From: Lunularia cruciata
Lineage: Eukaryota > Streptophyta > Marchantiopsida > Lunulariales > Lunulariaceae
Length of the DNA: 64,000 nt
Assembly (NCBI GenBank): GCA_948567375.1
Contig: OX419759.1
Coordinates: 3,077,303-3,141,302 of the forward strand
Direction of reading: 5' to 3'
The translations under genes and the position numbers were made by a program. Positions 35,101 through 46,915 of this stretch are shown one piece after another. The notes below the pieces were generated by a model. The model had not been told where the DNA came from, did no database searches, and saw nothing but the letters and a program-made list of their open reading frames with translations. Positions within the stretch are counted from its first letter, which is position 1. Each line of letters opens with the position of its first letter.

Positions 35101-38100
35101 CTTATTCTCTTTTCTTGAGGAAGATAAAGACACCGAATACAGTACTGAATAGATAGAGAGAGAATACGAACTCGATGCTGTACAAATTTGGCCCAGGGCA
35201 CGCTGTTATCCGGCCTGTGAGATTGTTGCTCGTTAAATTCCTATAATGAAACACCCGGAGTTAGTGACCCTCCCTCTAGTTCCAAAAGACAGCGAGCCGA
35301 CAGTCACTTCTCTTGTTCTCCTCTGTCATGTATCAGTGGCTCAGATAATAAATCTCCATGTGCACTTCTGTCCATTTAGACCAAGAAGTGGTTTACATGG
35401 ATCTAAACAGAGGTTTGATGGGCTAACGCAAATATTCCAGGCTCAAACGGATGAACACAATCAGCAGATGAATCAAGTCTACGCCTTGCTACTGAGGTAC
35501 GGTTCAGGATGTACTTACAACTCCTGTAGTGACTGGAGTTGGAACAAGGTATTTGGAAAATTGCCGTCAAAGCTGTTGCTCTGCAAATGCCTGGCCCAGC
35601 ACTGATAACGTAAGTGGTGCACAGAATAGAGATCGAGCAGATTCAAGTGTGCGCAAATGAGACGGTAAATTATTTCTATACTACATGTCTTTTACTCACA
35701 ATCGTTGGAGTTTTGTCAACTGTTGGAGGTTCGGAATTGGTCCTGTCAAATTATTAGAATCCACGAGCCTGTGACACTTCACAAGCATAGTTTAGATATT
35801 GATAGTGGAGCCAACAAGGACTGTATCAAAGTCAATCTGGTGTGCTTAACTTCGTTAAACGTGGCGCAAGTATCTCACTCTAACACGACCACCTGGAGTT
35901 AGTCGTATGCCTGCAGTTTCGTATGAATGATATTCCATTAGCTTAAGAACATATGAAGGTGATATATGGATTACAGTATAAAGTTCAACATTGCTCACGG
36001 TCAGTATCTGGACGCGGACGAACAGAGCCAGGCATACTTACAAATCAGTTAACGCAGTCAATTCTGCAATTGCTGGATCAAGGAAGCCTTCAAGATGGAA
36101 GTAGGACAGGACCCTGAAAAGCAGGCAATAATATTATTACAAGCAGTGTTGGAGGGAGGAATAGTCTTCTCCACTAAACATCTCATTTCCATAATCCTTC
36201 TGATTGTCTTCATAATCTTCATATCTACTATGTTAAATTAAGTAATCTCGAGTTTAGGGACTTTTTGTTAGAATCAGACAAAATAGACACTGTTCATGGA
36301 CGAACACTGTTCATGTTCACTGTTCATGTCACTGTTCACATGCTTTCCATGTGCTGCATGTGTTACATGAGCACTATGGTAGCACACCTTTCAGTACACC
36401 CTTTAGCACACCTTTCAGTACACTCTTCTATCTATATAATCCCAGTCAGGAGTTTCTTCTACTGGAGTTGATTTCTACCACTTCCCTTCTGCATTTCGTG
36501 AAGTCCTGAGCTGTCTAACACCATCTCAGGAGTGATCTGTATTGGAGTTCTGTATCTCAGTATTGGAGGTTATTTGTGCTGCGTGAGTGAACTGGCTGTA
36601 CTGTCTTTGAAGGCTAGGAGAGAGTTAAGTACTTCTGTGTGCAATTAGGAGTGTCTACTCTGGTGTGACTAGGAAAGCTGAGTGAGTGCTAAGATGTCTG
36701 ATACATCAGAAGTCAGAATGCCTGAGAATAGACCATCTACTTCAAAGAGCAGGAACAAAGGTTCTCATCATACTATGAATCCAATGCACCAATGTGATCT
36801 TCAAGAATTTTTTGAGGAGATAAGCACTTACAGTTTCGTAACTCTAGATTCCGTGAGCTTATTGTCGCAGACCAGCCATTCCCATGGAACAGGGAAACAA
36901 GGATCTCCAGTATAGCCCAGTAGGTTAAAACCTGCTAGTACTCGTTTCAACGCCTTTGCTGAACCAGACAAAGGGGGTAAGACCAATTAGTCGGTTCTTC
37001 ACTCATACAAATCGTACCGAGCATTCAACTTGTACTTAAACTTTCTACTGTGTTCTTCTAACAAAACACAACAACTGATGGCTCGTACAGCACTGAATCC
37101 TGAGTCCATGTCAACCGCACATTAGGAGAAACTTACAGTCATTCTGGTTGGTGGTAGAAGAGATGACATCATTGGTAAGGTAGAACTCTCCGGCATTAAC
37201 CAATGGGTCCAGTTGAGACCACGGAGCCTTGCTGAGAATCACTTCAAATCTGGAATCTGAAAGATTGAAAGATGATGCTGCGTCATCATTCACTGCGTTA
37301 GTTACGTTTAAGTAGAATGGCTCCGGATTGTTTCTTACGTCAAATCGGATTGCCCGTTGGTTAGACTCTGAGGCATTTATATCTATCTCCTGGAAGTAAA
37401 GAACACCGAAGTATATCTGGACTGTTCTGGAGAAGCCGATTTTTAAAGTCATGCTTTCGTTGTAAGCTGTGCAAGCATCCTCCATCACTTTCACTGGGAT
37501 TCGATTATCGTTAAGTGAAGGTGGCAGAGGTATCGAGCTGTTTATTATTGCAGGACAGAAAGGGCTCGGATACTCGGTGTCTGGATGCCACCAACGGTCG
37601 TAAGGATCATCAGGGAACCTGTGCATAAGAAAAAAATTACAAGTTTTTCAAAAGTTAGTGTTACCCTGAACTTCATCTTCATCAAAAGCGACAAGATATA
37701 GCTGTGTTTGTCCAGCTTAGATTCTTCCTAAAACAGAGAAGTTCTTGTCTCCACTTTCACGGGTGAAGAGAGCAAGTTCAAGAACTCAGAGAAGCGATTT
37801 TTTATATTTTCAACACGAAGAGAACATTTTCAAGAAGTGAGAGAACAGCCTATGCCACGTTATAAGCAGCCTATGCCCCGTTATAAGCCAACCAGAATCG
37901 GTACAACGGGCAACTTTTCATGAATTTTTGCTTTCCAGCTTCACGTATTTTTCACGGTAGAAGAAATAGCTCTGTCAATCTGTCCTGAATGAAAATCTCA
38001 CTCCTGCTGAGAAACAGAGAAATGCTTCTACAGATAGGGCAGATAAAGCACTTCCGGATTCATAGACGAATCGAAGCTACAATTAAGAAGAGAGCAATTC

Positions 38101-39124
38101 GACCAGAGGACTCGTCAAGGTACCTGCGATTCTAGGTGCACCAATAATGCTCCTATCCAAGTTATGTAAAGCGCACATATTTGCCTGCTTGTCCGTCAGA
38201 GTTCTCAGTTTGGGCTCTCAGTTTTCGAAATGTAGAACAGTCATGACCTAAAGAATATGTTCACATCCGTGCTGTTGTCAAATAATACTTAGGTGTTCTG
38301 TGAATCAGAGCGTAAATCATACCTGAAGCCCGGTTCCTGGGTGGCGCCAAAGTTCCAGCGAAACTCAAGGAGAAGAATTTTCCCCTCCCGGAGTCCAGTG
38401 ATGGGTTTCTCATACATGCCAGGAGCCAATTTCCTGAGCTCCAACGACGAGATAAATGGTGTACCTTGCTTGCGTACGAGACACACAACGAGCTCGCTTC
38501 CATGTGACACCAAAAGAGCTTCGAACACTCGTGGGGTGTCTAGGTTGGGGCCCCCGCTTCCGGGTGAGGAACCATAAGTCACCGAGGTCCATAGAGTGGA
38601 GTTTATATATATGTCAAAGCTCAAATCGCTCAAGAGCTGACGCGCATTCAAATACAAAAATGTGGACCGAAAGAGATAAGTCGAGTTGGGTTCAGCTGGT
38701 AGGATGTAGCAATTCTTCTTCCGATTGTCGGGAAAAGATCTATGGTCCCACAGTTGGGTACCGTTGGCTATCGATTTACTCTTCTTAGTTGGTGTTCCTG
38801 TGTTTACCCCGGTTTGTATATAGCCCTCATCTGTCACCCATTCTATTCCAGTAAGCGGGTCCGTGTAATTGACCACCGAGCCACAATCTATACTCAGGAA
38901 TCCTACAACAAGCACAGACAATTTCACGATCAGCATAACACCATTCCTTAATCTTCACAAACTGACTTGCACCATGCCTTTAAACTTTCAAGCTTTGCGT
39001 GTCAACTGGAGATGCATCTTACTCATGCTGGGGGATGTGTACCTGGTTGAGCAGTGACAGCCAAAGAACTTAAGCATAGAATTGCGATTCGGACGAGGAT
39101 GTGTGATTCCCAAATTACTCCCAT
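32140..39124 (-). CDS. Malectin-like / LRR receptor protein kinase (LRR-I type)
   Basis: Plasma-membrane receptor kinase. Fifteen exons: 39043-39124, 38323-38902, 37137-37618, 36832-36958, 36042-36113, 35700-35768, 35519-35590, 35184-35240, 34559-34743, 34086-34303, 33692-33818, 33446-33508, 33078-33270, 32793-32928, 32140-32487; 2811 nt (936 aa), phases consistent. Signal peptide about 1-25; malectin-like domain about 28-380, opening [15 protein letters not shown], with many N-glycosylation sites; [14 protein letters not shown] cap; short LRRs, one per exon, about 424-513 ([30 protein letters not shown]); transmembrane about 535-557; kinase with GRGSYGAV (611-618), Lys632, HRDVKSSN (726-733), DFG (746-748) and [10 protein letters not shown]. 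All catalytic residues are present, so it should be active. A solo LTR sits in the intron between exons 4 and 5. Close relatives in flowering plants act in symbiosis and defence; the ligand is unknown. Confidence 0.93.
36231..36770 (+). mobile_element. Solo LTR (540 bp) with 5-bp target-site duplication, in receptor-kinase intron
   Basis: Begins TGTTAAATTAAG and ends GGTTCTCATCA, with TACTA directly before (36226-36230) and after (36771-36775). It is the sister of the LTR at 24327-24935, in the opposite orientation. It lies entirely inside intron 4 of the receptor kinase, antisense to the gene, and leaves both flanking exons and their splice borders intact. A short frame ([20 protein letters not shown]) falls inside the LTR and is also visible in the sister copy, but there it breaks. 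Confidence 0.93.
36433..36439 (+). promoter_or_regulatory. Putative LTR TATA box
   Basis: TATATAA about 200 bp into the LTR, conserved with the sister LTR. Transcription from it would run antisense to the receptor kinase exons 4 to 1. Confidence 0.45.
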
Positions 39125-41296
39125 CGTCGTGACAGAGGGCTGAATTTGTCTAAGGGCACCATGGATTCTCTCAATATCTGAACTGCCAGATGTAGACATC
39201 AACTTTATCCCAATGCATAAAAAACGACACGACAGCTTGAATTTGTTCCTATCCTCTTCTGCTTTTCTTTAGCAAATTGTAGCGCAGACCTAGCTGAAGA
39301 TCCTTGCACGCTAACGGTGAAACCCGAAGTTGAAGTCCACTCATTCACGCGCAAGACGGTTCGCTTTTCTTCCCTGGCAATTCAAACCCGGTCCGTGACA
39401 TATTTAAGTTTGTTTAGTTCCTCTGTCCACTAAATTGATAGTCCATAATGCCATCAGGATGCGCAGAGTTGAGACAGTTCTGCGGCCATGTTGGCCCCAC
39501 ACACATTTGTCAACAGCTCTTGTGGTTGGTTGTACTGTATAACTGACGATGAGGACACGCAGCCTGACGCATGTCATACGCGGCCACGAGCTGGTATGTT
39601 CAGTGAGATGAGGTCAGTACAGGAAACTAAATCCTTGTCAATCTGGCCAGGTGTGTGTCTGTGTGCGAGAGCAATTCTACCGTGATCTTTTGTTCTAAAG
39701 TGATCAGGCTGTCTAAAACGCAATGGAAAATCAATTCGCTGGTGATCCTGACCGACGTACAGTACAAATTGATTCCACGGATTCTCGCAGATGAGAACAA
39801 AGTCATATATATAAGTATAATTTTCATATTATGAACTCGAAAAGATGATCGGAGGAGTTCCAAAAAGGTGTTAGTAATCTGAGCGATATCTCACTTTGCG
39901 GAATTTCGGCACCGAGATTTTATTTAAGAGTACGGGAAGGAGTAAGCAATGGGGATGAATTAGACCATCTTAATCTAAAATCATTTGATCGTGACGGAGG
40001 AGAGTGCACCTAATTGCAGAATGCTATCGGGGCTGCCAAACTGTGGTGCCTTTACGGCTTTAGCGGCTGCACAGAAGTTTCGAAATGCGGATTAGAAGGT
40101 TCTTAGCTCGAGGGGACAGCAGTTGCCCTTGATGTTGGAAGTCGTCGCCACTGCAGGTACAATACACTTTTTGAGAGCTCAAGTTCACTTTCTCATGTCT
40201 GGCAACGACTGATTCGGAACGTCTCCAATAAGAATCCCTTTCCTGAGATACGATGGACGGAGTATAACGTATAAACGCACTCTCATTGCTTCGAAACTTC
40301 GTAAGACAGCACGTATGAATCACGTTTGAAGAATCCAAACTGTCCACGTTGACTTCGACCATAGTTATCCTTTGTAGCCGTCTTGCAACCTGCTTTTAGT
40401 GGTCAACTTCCGGGTTAATCTTGTTCATCATTAATCTTGTTTCTCAAACACCGGATTCGTTATGTTCCTCGTTTCGTTCTCCTCTCCACTCGGAGCCTCG
40501 ACATTGCGCCATTTCTTTATTGAAGTTTACTTGTGGAATCTATGTCCATCTAAGTGTAAAGGACGGTACAACCCCTCTTTCTTGACGGCAGCTTACAGCC
40601 TTGAATTCGATATGAAGTAACCAACGTAGAAGCGAGTTTAGTAATACATCACTTGCATTTGATTTGATTAGAATTATTTGACTGAAATACGAAGCTTTCA
40701 GAGGCAAGGAATTTTGCTGCCACACTACTATTTTCAGTTTAAATGGGGCTTAGCTTAACCCCATTTAATCCCTTATGGTTTTTCCTTGTCCTTGTACGGC
40801 TTGATGGGATCTTCCGATCCTTCTTGTTATCGCACGCGATCGTTTTTTTTTTTTCCTTTCTCTACTGTATTCAGTTTGGTTAAGTAATCTGAAATGGACG
40901 AACCTTTGATCCCTAAATCACGAAGCCCTGCAAGAGAAGGAAGGAATCTTGCAACAGATAAGAGATCGCTAGCACTTTGGTTCGTCGATCTTCAGAGAAT
41001 AACTTGCACAGTTCAGAACTTCTAGTTGATACGTGAACAACCTGATGGTCATTGGTTTCATACTTGAAGTAGAATTGAATTTCTCTTCCGTTTGAACATG
41101 TTAATTCGAATGAACTCAGCAAAATGCTCGTGTGCAGAGAGTTTGTTGGACATCCATCAATTGACACGCTTTTCCCAGTGGAGCCTGGCATACAGTACTT
41201 GCAAATACCGGTAACTGTAAATATCAGTTGCAGAAAAATTCCTTTGGCATCTCTTGGTCAATACAAACTACTCAATTGCTCTCTACCGCTAGATGA
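39125..41296. other. Intergenic, no gene recognised
   Basis: Upstream region of the receptor kinase and downstream flank of the 613-aa gene, both on the minus strand. Short minus-strand frames at 40060-40362 and 40913-41191 resemble no family; the latter may lie in the 3' untranslated region of the 613-aa gene. Confidence 0.45.
40743..40860 (+). repeat. Dispersed GGGGCTTAG element copy
   Basis: ATGGGGCTTAG, then TTGTACGGCTTGATGGGATC and a GATCCTTCTTG word followed by a T-tract, in the family order. The central palindrome is disturbed by an insertion (CTTAACCCC). Confidence 0.65.
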
Positions 41297-43635
41297 TTAC
41301 CGGCTGTTGAGTGTTTCACGTATCCACTCTGTACTAGAATCTTGTCCGTGGAGAATATTGTGTATGGTTGCAATTTCCTCAACTAGATGTGAATAGTTGA
41401 AGGGTCTAACTGCGCTTTTGACTGGTTCACCTACCTCGGGCTCTTCTTTCTTCTTTCCTGAAAATTTATCAACTGCTAAGCTTGCACTGGGTTGGAGAAC
41501 CGCTTTACCACTTCCTGCATCCTTCTCAGCAACTCCATCACTTGATGATTCCGCTTCCTCGGGATAAGTACCGTTGCTACTTCCAAGTTCTTGAGACTTC
41601 TTCCCTTCCCCGGGAGGAGATACATCCACTGCCAGGAGATCATACTCGGCTTCTGCGCTTGTTTCCTCAGTCACCTGGTTTTCGATACCCTTAACAAATC
41701 TATCGTAACGAGCACTCGTTAAGAGTTGCACAGGAAGTTCAGTAAGCAAGTGCGCTAAGCACTTCATTTTACCCTCCGCATCCAAAGACTCATAAGCAAA
41801 CTTAACTGTCTTGGAGCTACTAGTCACTTGTACCTTCAAAATCTGGCACAACTTGCTATAATAAGAGTCGGGTGTATCAGGACTATTCAGGATATCTAAC
41901 AGCTCAGTCATAAACTTCTCCTGTGGTTCTAATCTCAACTGAAGCCGGGGCTTCCTTACATAGATGAGATCCGGACGGACCCATGCCACACATTTGAGCA
42001 CAATGTCTTGCATCTTCGGCTTAAGCCTGCTGAAGAGTACCCTCTGATCAAGTTCCTCCGACGATTCTACAGCTATCTGGGCAGCCAGTGCCCAATCACT
42101 CCAAGGTTCCTGCCTGGGCCCGTACTTACTCCTAGCAAATACATAATAATAAACAACACCTATGTCCTCGCGAAATCTGTCCACCTGCTCGGTGTAGCTC
42201 ACGGTCAGGTTAGCCCTCTCCCGGTCCTGAGCCTCAGCATCGTCAGCTACGTTGGAGAAGAAAAAAACCTGTGAGGTTGCAAGGGTTCCTTCAATAGGTT
42301 TTCCAATAACAGCGCCCTTCCAGGCATGGGGACCGTAAGGCCCATTTAGGTAGTACTCATCGGGATGCTTAACACAGGGATCATCATCAGGTACTTTCGC
42401 TCGACCTTGTGGAGGTTTTTTTGAGGTTGTGGCATCCCTGCTTTTGCCACCTCTGGCTCCACGACGTTTGTTCGCACTTTCCACTGGTACTTCTCGCTGC
42501 ATGGATTTATCTCTACCCCATCCACCGATGAGCTTTGTGCTCTTCTTATCATCTGGGGATTTAGGCATGTCCTCCAGAAGCCATGAGATATCATCGTCGT
42601 CCTCGTTTGGCCCTGGTTTCCCAGCTTTGGCATCAGAGGCAATTCCCTTGACATGCTCTTTTGACTTATTATCTTCTTTGACCTCTGTACCAGAGAATCC
42701 TGGTTTCTTTCGTGGTGTCTTCTGTGGCGGAGGAGGACGTCGCTCGATTCTTCCACCTGAGCTCTGTCCTTTCTTGCCCTTGCTTCTTCCTGCTTCCACT
42801 GCACCTGATGACTTCCTCCGCGTAACCAGATTTGTTCCAAACTCGGTGCACTCTTCATTCCTATGCACAAAAGGAGTTGTCTCAACGTGAGATATAAAAC
42901 ACGTTCCTCCTTCACCTCTTAAAGCCGCCACTATTTCATGAGCTCCCTGCCTTCGTCCTATCCTGATTTCAAAGGTTCCAAAAATCAGTCAGGAAATCGA
43001 CTTTTCCACTGCACATGAACTGCGCCGACTGTCAGAACATGTCACAAAGGTAAAACCCTCAGATACTTTTAGGTCGTCCTGTTTCAGTAGAGAAAATTAC
43101 TGGGCAGCTGATTCATGCAAATGTACAAGAGGTCAGATATACAAAATTCGATAGAACAGATGAGTCACCTCTAGTATTGGCGCCGGTCAAGACCGTTCCT
43201 ACATGTACAAGGCAAAAAGGAGCGGACTCTCGACTCCGTCTCAGTCCCACCGAGAATCCCTACACACTCACAACAACAGATTTATCACCTACTAAACCCC
43301 ACCTAAAATGATAACCGAATATGCAGCTCCCATTTCCGTGATCGAAATCGCCCCTCACCAGAATGGGGTTTAAGAAATTCCTGTGCAGGCCTAGCAGTTT
43401 TCGAGGATGCATTACAGCAGACTATCAGATCCATTATAATCTCATGACAAGTGACGAACAGAAGAAGGGATCATACCGGCAGCGAAAGAGAAAAATCGCC
43501 ACCGAAATCAGATGTCTGATACTGCGCGGCTCTCACAGCAAATCTCGGAACTTCGAAAGACCCTTCATTACGTTTCCAGTTGATAAAAGCTGGTTTGCCC
43601 GCGATAGAATACTCCAGCACTGCCGTCATGGCCAT
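41297..43635 (-). CDS. Uncharacterised 613-aa protein, probably plastid-targeted
   Basis: Three exons, 43477-43635, 43359-43380 and 41297-42957, sum to 1842 nt with consistent phase. The 22-nt microexon encodes EFLKPHS plus one base; without it the long exon is out of frame. The start is the first ATG after an AACCCTAG leader word. The N-terminus (MAMTAVLEYSIAGKPAFINW...) is poor in acidic residues and resembles a plastid transit peptide; this is inferred. Next comes a basic, disordered region (RRPPPPQKTPRKKPGF), an acidic EDDDDISWLLEDMP patch, and from about residue 270 a compact aromatic domain (NGPYGPHAWKGAVIGKPIEG; VVYYYVFARSKYGPRQEPW; CVAWVRPDLIYVRKP). A Ser/Glu-rich stretch and a helical tail follow. 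I do not recognise the family; no enzyme motif is visible. Confidence 0.85.
43359..43380 (-). other. 22-nt microexon of the 613-aa gene
   Basis: It is bounded by TGCACAG on the acceptor side and GTGAGG on the donor side. It converts phase 0 of exon 1 into phase 1 of exon 3; joining exon 1 directly to exon 3 gives an early stop. Confidence 0.8.
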
Positions 43636-44899
43636 GGCTGCTTCTTCTTATCAACCAAACGAAAGTTTTTATCTAGGGTTCAGCGATGTCTGCTCTCCGC
43701 GCCTTATATTTCACAAACCTCTGAAAAATTGCTATCACCTTGGAAATGAAACTTAGATACAAGATGTTTCAAAACTGTCAGCCGCAACTATTTTTACCGA
43801 ATCCGAGTTGGCTCCTGCTTCGTCGAGCTCTATGGGAATTCTTCCAGGAGTTTCGTTATTTCGGGACTCGAACTCGAACTGGAACTGGAACTGCTTATCA
43901 TATCGAATCAGCTCGAACCATTCAGTCCGACACGTAAGAGTTGAGGGGAGGCACCTGTTGTCTGCAGATTCCTTTCGTACCAGGGATGGTCCCTTCCACA
44001 TGGTTATTTGAATATATTCCGAAGTTGCACTATACAGATACCTTAATAGTTCCTGTACCGATGTGAGTTCGCATACAATATTGATTTCGTTCATCAGCAC
44101 GGTATTTTTATACTTTTTACTAACTAGGTGGGTCCAGTAATGACGATTTTCCTCAATAACGTTATATTCTATTTACTTATTTAAAAAATGGTCCGATAAT
44201 GCTAACTTTCAATAAAATGACGCTAGATAATTAGTTTCGTATTATAAACATTGGAAATATTTTTAAAAAATTAATCTATAATATATAATTCCGAAATAAA
44301 TTAAATTTGATCACTTGATATAATTATTATTATACCATCATTATTACTATTAACTGTGATAAATAGAGATAAAAAAACTATTGCATTTAATGTAAATTAC
44401 ACAAGTTCAAAAGATAAAACATAATACCTAATTATTTTTATTTTAATGAATTTTTAGGAGAAGATATTTCACACTTGAAAAATCTAATATTATTGTATAT
44501 AATTATAAAAAATTTATAATATAGAACCATAAAAAACACTCAAAATTATATAATTTTCTCCAATATTGTTTCAAAAATGTAAAAATATTTATTTTGATAT
44601 CTTGGATGTTAATAACATTTCAAATCAAAAATCAAAACTATAGATAAATAAAAAATTATTTTTATTCAAATATTATGAAAGATAGATAAATATATTCACA
44701 AAGTTGTTAAAGAGTAAGCAAGAGCTTATCATGTTGAGCGGAGGGAGTATCACTCTCTCTCATACTTTGTAGTATATTTTAGAAAGCATATGTCCATGTC
44801 TCTACATAAGGTAGTTGCCGGTGCAATCTATAGGAGAGCAATTATACTAGGTGATGTTTATTCGGGTGCTACATCTGTTTGCAGATCGTCCGACTTCCA

Positions 44900-45060
44900 T
44901 AGTTCAGATATCTTAGGTTTTGCAACGGAGATTTCTCATATCTACTCTATTGAAACTTAGCCTCATTTTACCTGTTTTGTCTAACCCTTGTATGGCTCGC
45001 TGAGGTCTTCCAATCCATCATGTTTTCGGTGTGGTCTCCCTTTTCTCTCTGTCACAAAGT
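44900..45060 (+). repeat. Diverged dispersed element copy
   Basis: CAGATATCTTAGG, GAGATTTCTCATATC, CTATTGAAACTTAGCCTCA, then CTTGTATGGCTCGCTGAGG and TGTGGTCTCCC. The order is conserved, but the palindrome is degraded. Confidence 0.6.
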
Positions 45061-46231
45061 TGTAATAATAACTCTTATCTTACATTAAAGTCTAAATTTC
45101 ATAATATTTTCCTCACATATCTATCATAAAAGTATTTAAGATATGTCATGTAATCAAGTCCATCAACAAAAAATAAAAGGTATTGTTATTTATATATTAA
45201 ATTTATTTTTATTAAATATTTATAATTATAAATCATGATTTTAATAATTGATCTACTTTAGTACTAGTAAAATTTACTAAATTTTAATTAATTAAGAAAT
45301 AAAATTGCTAAGATAAAAATTGTCACATTGAAATATTGAATATGTCATATTTAAAAAAAAATTATTTATATCATCTATATATGATATTTTAGCAAAATTA
45401 TTTTTGGATGGAGTGAGTACTTTAGAATAAATTCAATAATATAAAAGATGTGAATGAAGTAAGGAATATTGGAAATAGTTCATTTAAATTTAATTATTTA
45501 AAATATTATAGATATATTAGAGAGTTTTATCTATGGCAATACGCATTTTTCTTTTCTTTTCTTTTCATTCATATCATCCCTTGTATAGTAACAATTTCAA
45601 CCATAATTGCATGTATGTCGATGATGTGCTCAATAGGATATTGAATGATATGCTATAATATTGGTAACTTGAGATTGCCTAGCACAAGATGGAATCTGTT
45701 TTTCTTGTGAGATATAATAAAACAAAGTTGATTGTACAAATTGACTGGTTGGTATTCTTATTAAAAAGTGTAAAATAGATGATAAAATAATGAAACAAGA
45801 TGAATTTATCTTTTAAATTTTGTAAAATGAATTTGTTAATAATTTTATCACATAAATTATTAATGTAGATATAAAAAATTATTATTATTTATTTAATATA
45901 GAAATATTCCTAATATTTATCTTATTATTTAAAAATATTATTAAATTTATAATTATTCATATACATGAATTTTTTTATCTTTATCAAAAATTTAATTAAA
46001 ACTTTATACTACATATTTTATCTATAAAATCTCATTCTTTAATAACTTATATTATTTTAATCATAATACTATATTTTATACATTATTAAGCGGAAAAAGG
46101 CAAACGTGTAGAGAACACGCAAGATGGGAAGAATGGGATTTTAATCTTAAAAAATATTTTTAAGTAGATATAATATTTTGTCCTCTAATCCATGCTACTA
46201 ATTATGTTCTTACAGTAGGTACATTCCTAGT

Positions 46232-46395
46232 GAAGAAAAGGCGACCTCGTAAGAAAAACAAAGGATGGGACGACCCATCAAGCTGTAAAGGGAGAGAAAA
46301 AAAAAGGTAACATGGGGCTAAGCCCCAATAGAGTCTATATGAGAAATCAACCCTATCGCACTTAGTAAGAAAGAAAGGCGACCGCGTAGGTATTA
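46232..46395 (-). repeat. Dispersed element copy (intact palindrome)
   Basis: AAAAGGCGACC, GGATGGGACGACCCATCAAG, ATGGGGCTAAGCCCCAATAG and GAGAAATC in the family order, with the GGGGCT/AGCCCC arms intact. Confidence 0.75.
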
Positions 46396-46774
46396 TTAAT
46401 AGGTATTATTATGTAATATTTATTTAATATATAGAAATATTTCTAATATATATATTATTATTTAAAAATATTATTAAATTTATAATTTTTCATATTCAGT
46501 TAGTAATTATTCATATTTTTATTTTTATTTTTATCAAAAAATTAATTAAAACTTTATACTACATATTTTATCTGTAAAATTCCATTCTTTTATAACTCAT
46601 ATTATTTTAATCATAATAATATATTTTATATATTTTATATATTTTTAAGCAGAAAAAGGCGAATGTGTAGAGAACACGGAGGATGTGAAGAATGGGATTT
46701 TACATATTTCTAATTAGATATAATATGTCCTTTAATCCATGCTACTAATTATCTTCTTACAGTAGGTAAATTCC

Positions 46775-46915
46775 TAGTGAAGAAAAGGTGACCGCGTAAG
46801 AAAAACGAAGGATGGGGCGACCCATCAAGCTTCAAAGGGAGAGGAAAAAAGGTAACATGGGACTAAGCTCCAAAAGAGCCTAAATGAGAAATCTACCCTA
46901 CCGCACTTATTAAGG
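46775..46915 (-). repeat. Dispersed element copy (arms mutated)
   Basis: Same order as the copy 530 bp upstream, but the palindrome reads GGGACTAAGCTCC. The two arms no longer pair fully. Confidence 0.7.

Larger units (their letters stand above)
45890..46915. repeat. Large tandem duplication, about 530-bp unit
   Basis: The landmark ATTTAATATA begins the copies at about 45891 and 46422. Each copy then has an AT-rich stretch, a partial dispersed element (GAGAACACG words at about 46110 and 46670), the phrase CCATGCTACTAATTAT and a fuller dispersed element. The copies have drifted at many positions, so the duplication is older than the one at 23.7 kb. Confidence 0.85.

Noticed and set aside
36682..36915. 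Open frame starting [22 protein letters not shown] as a gag or host gene
   Set aside because: Its first part lies inside the solo LTR (ends 36770) and its second part overlaps, antisense, an exon of the receptor kinase (36832-36958).
42346..42915. 189-codon frame on the same strand as the 613-aa protein
   Set aside because: It is a shifted reading of the long exon; the main frame has the constrained composition and joins upstream exons in phase.
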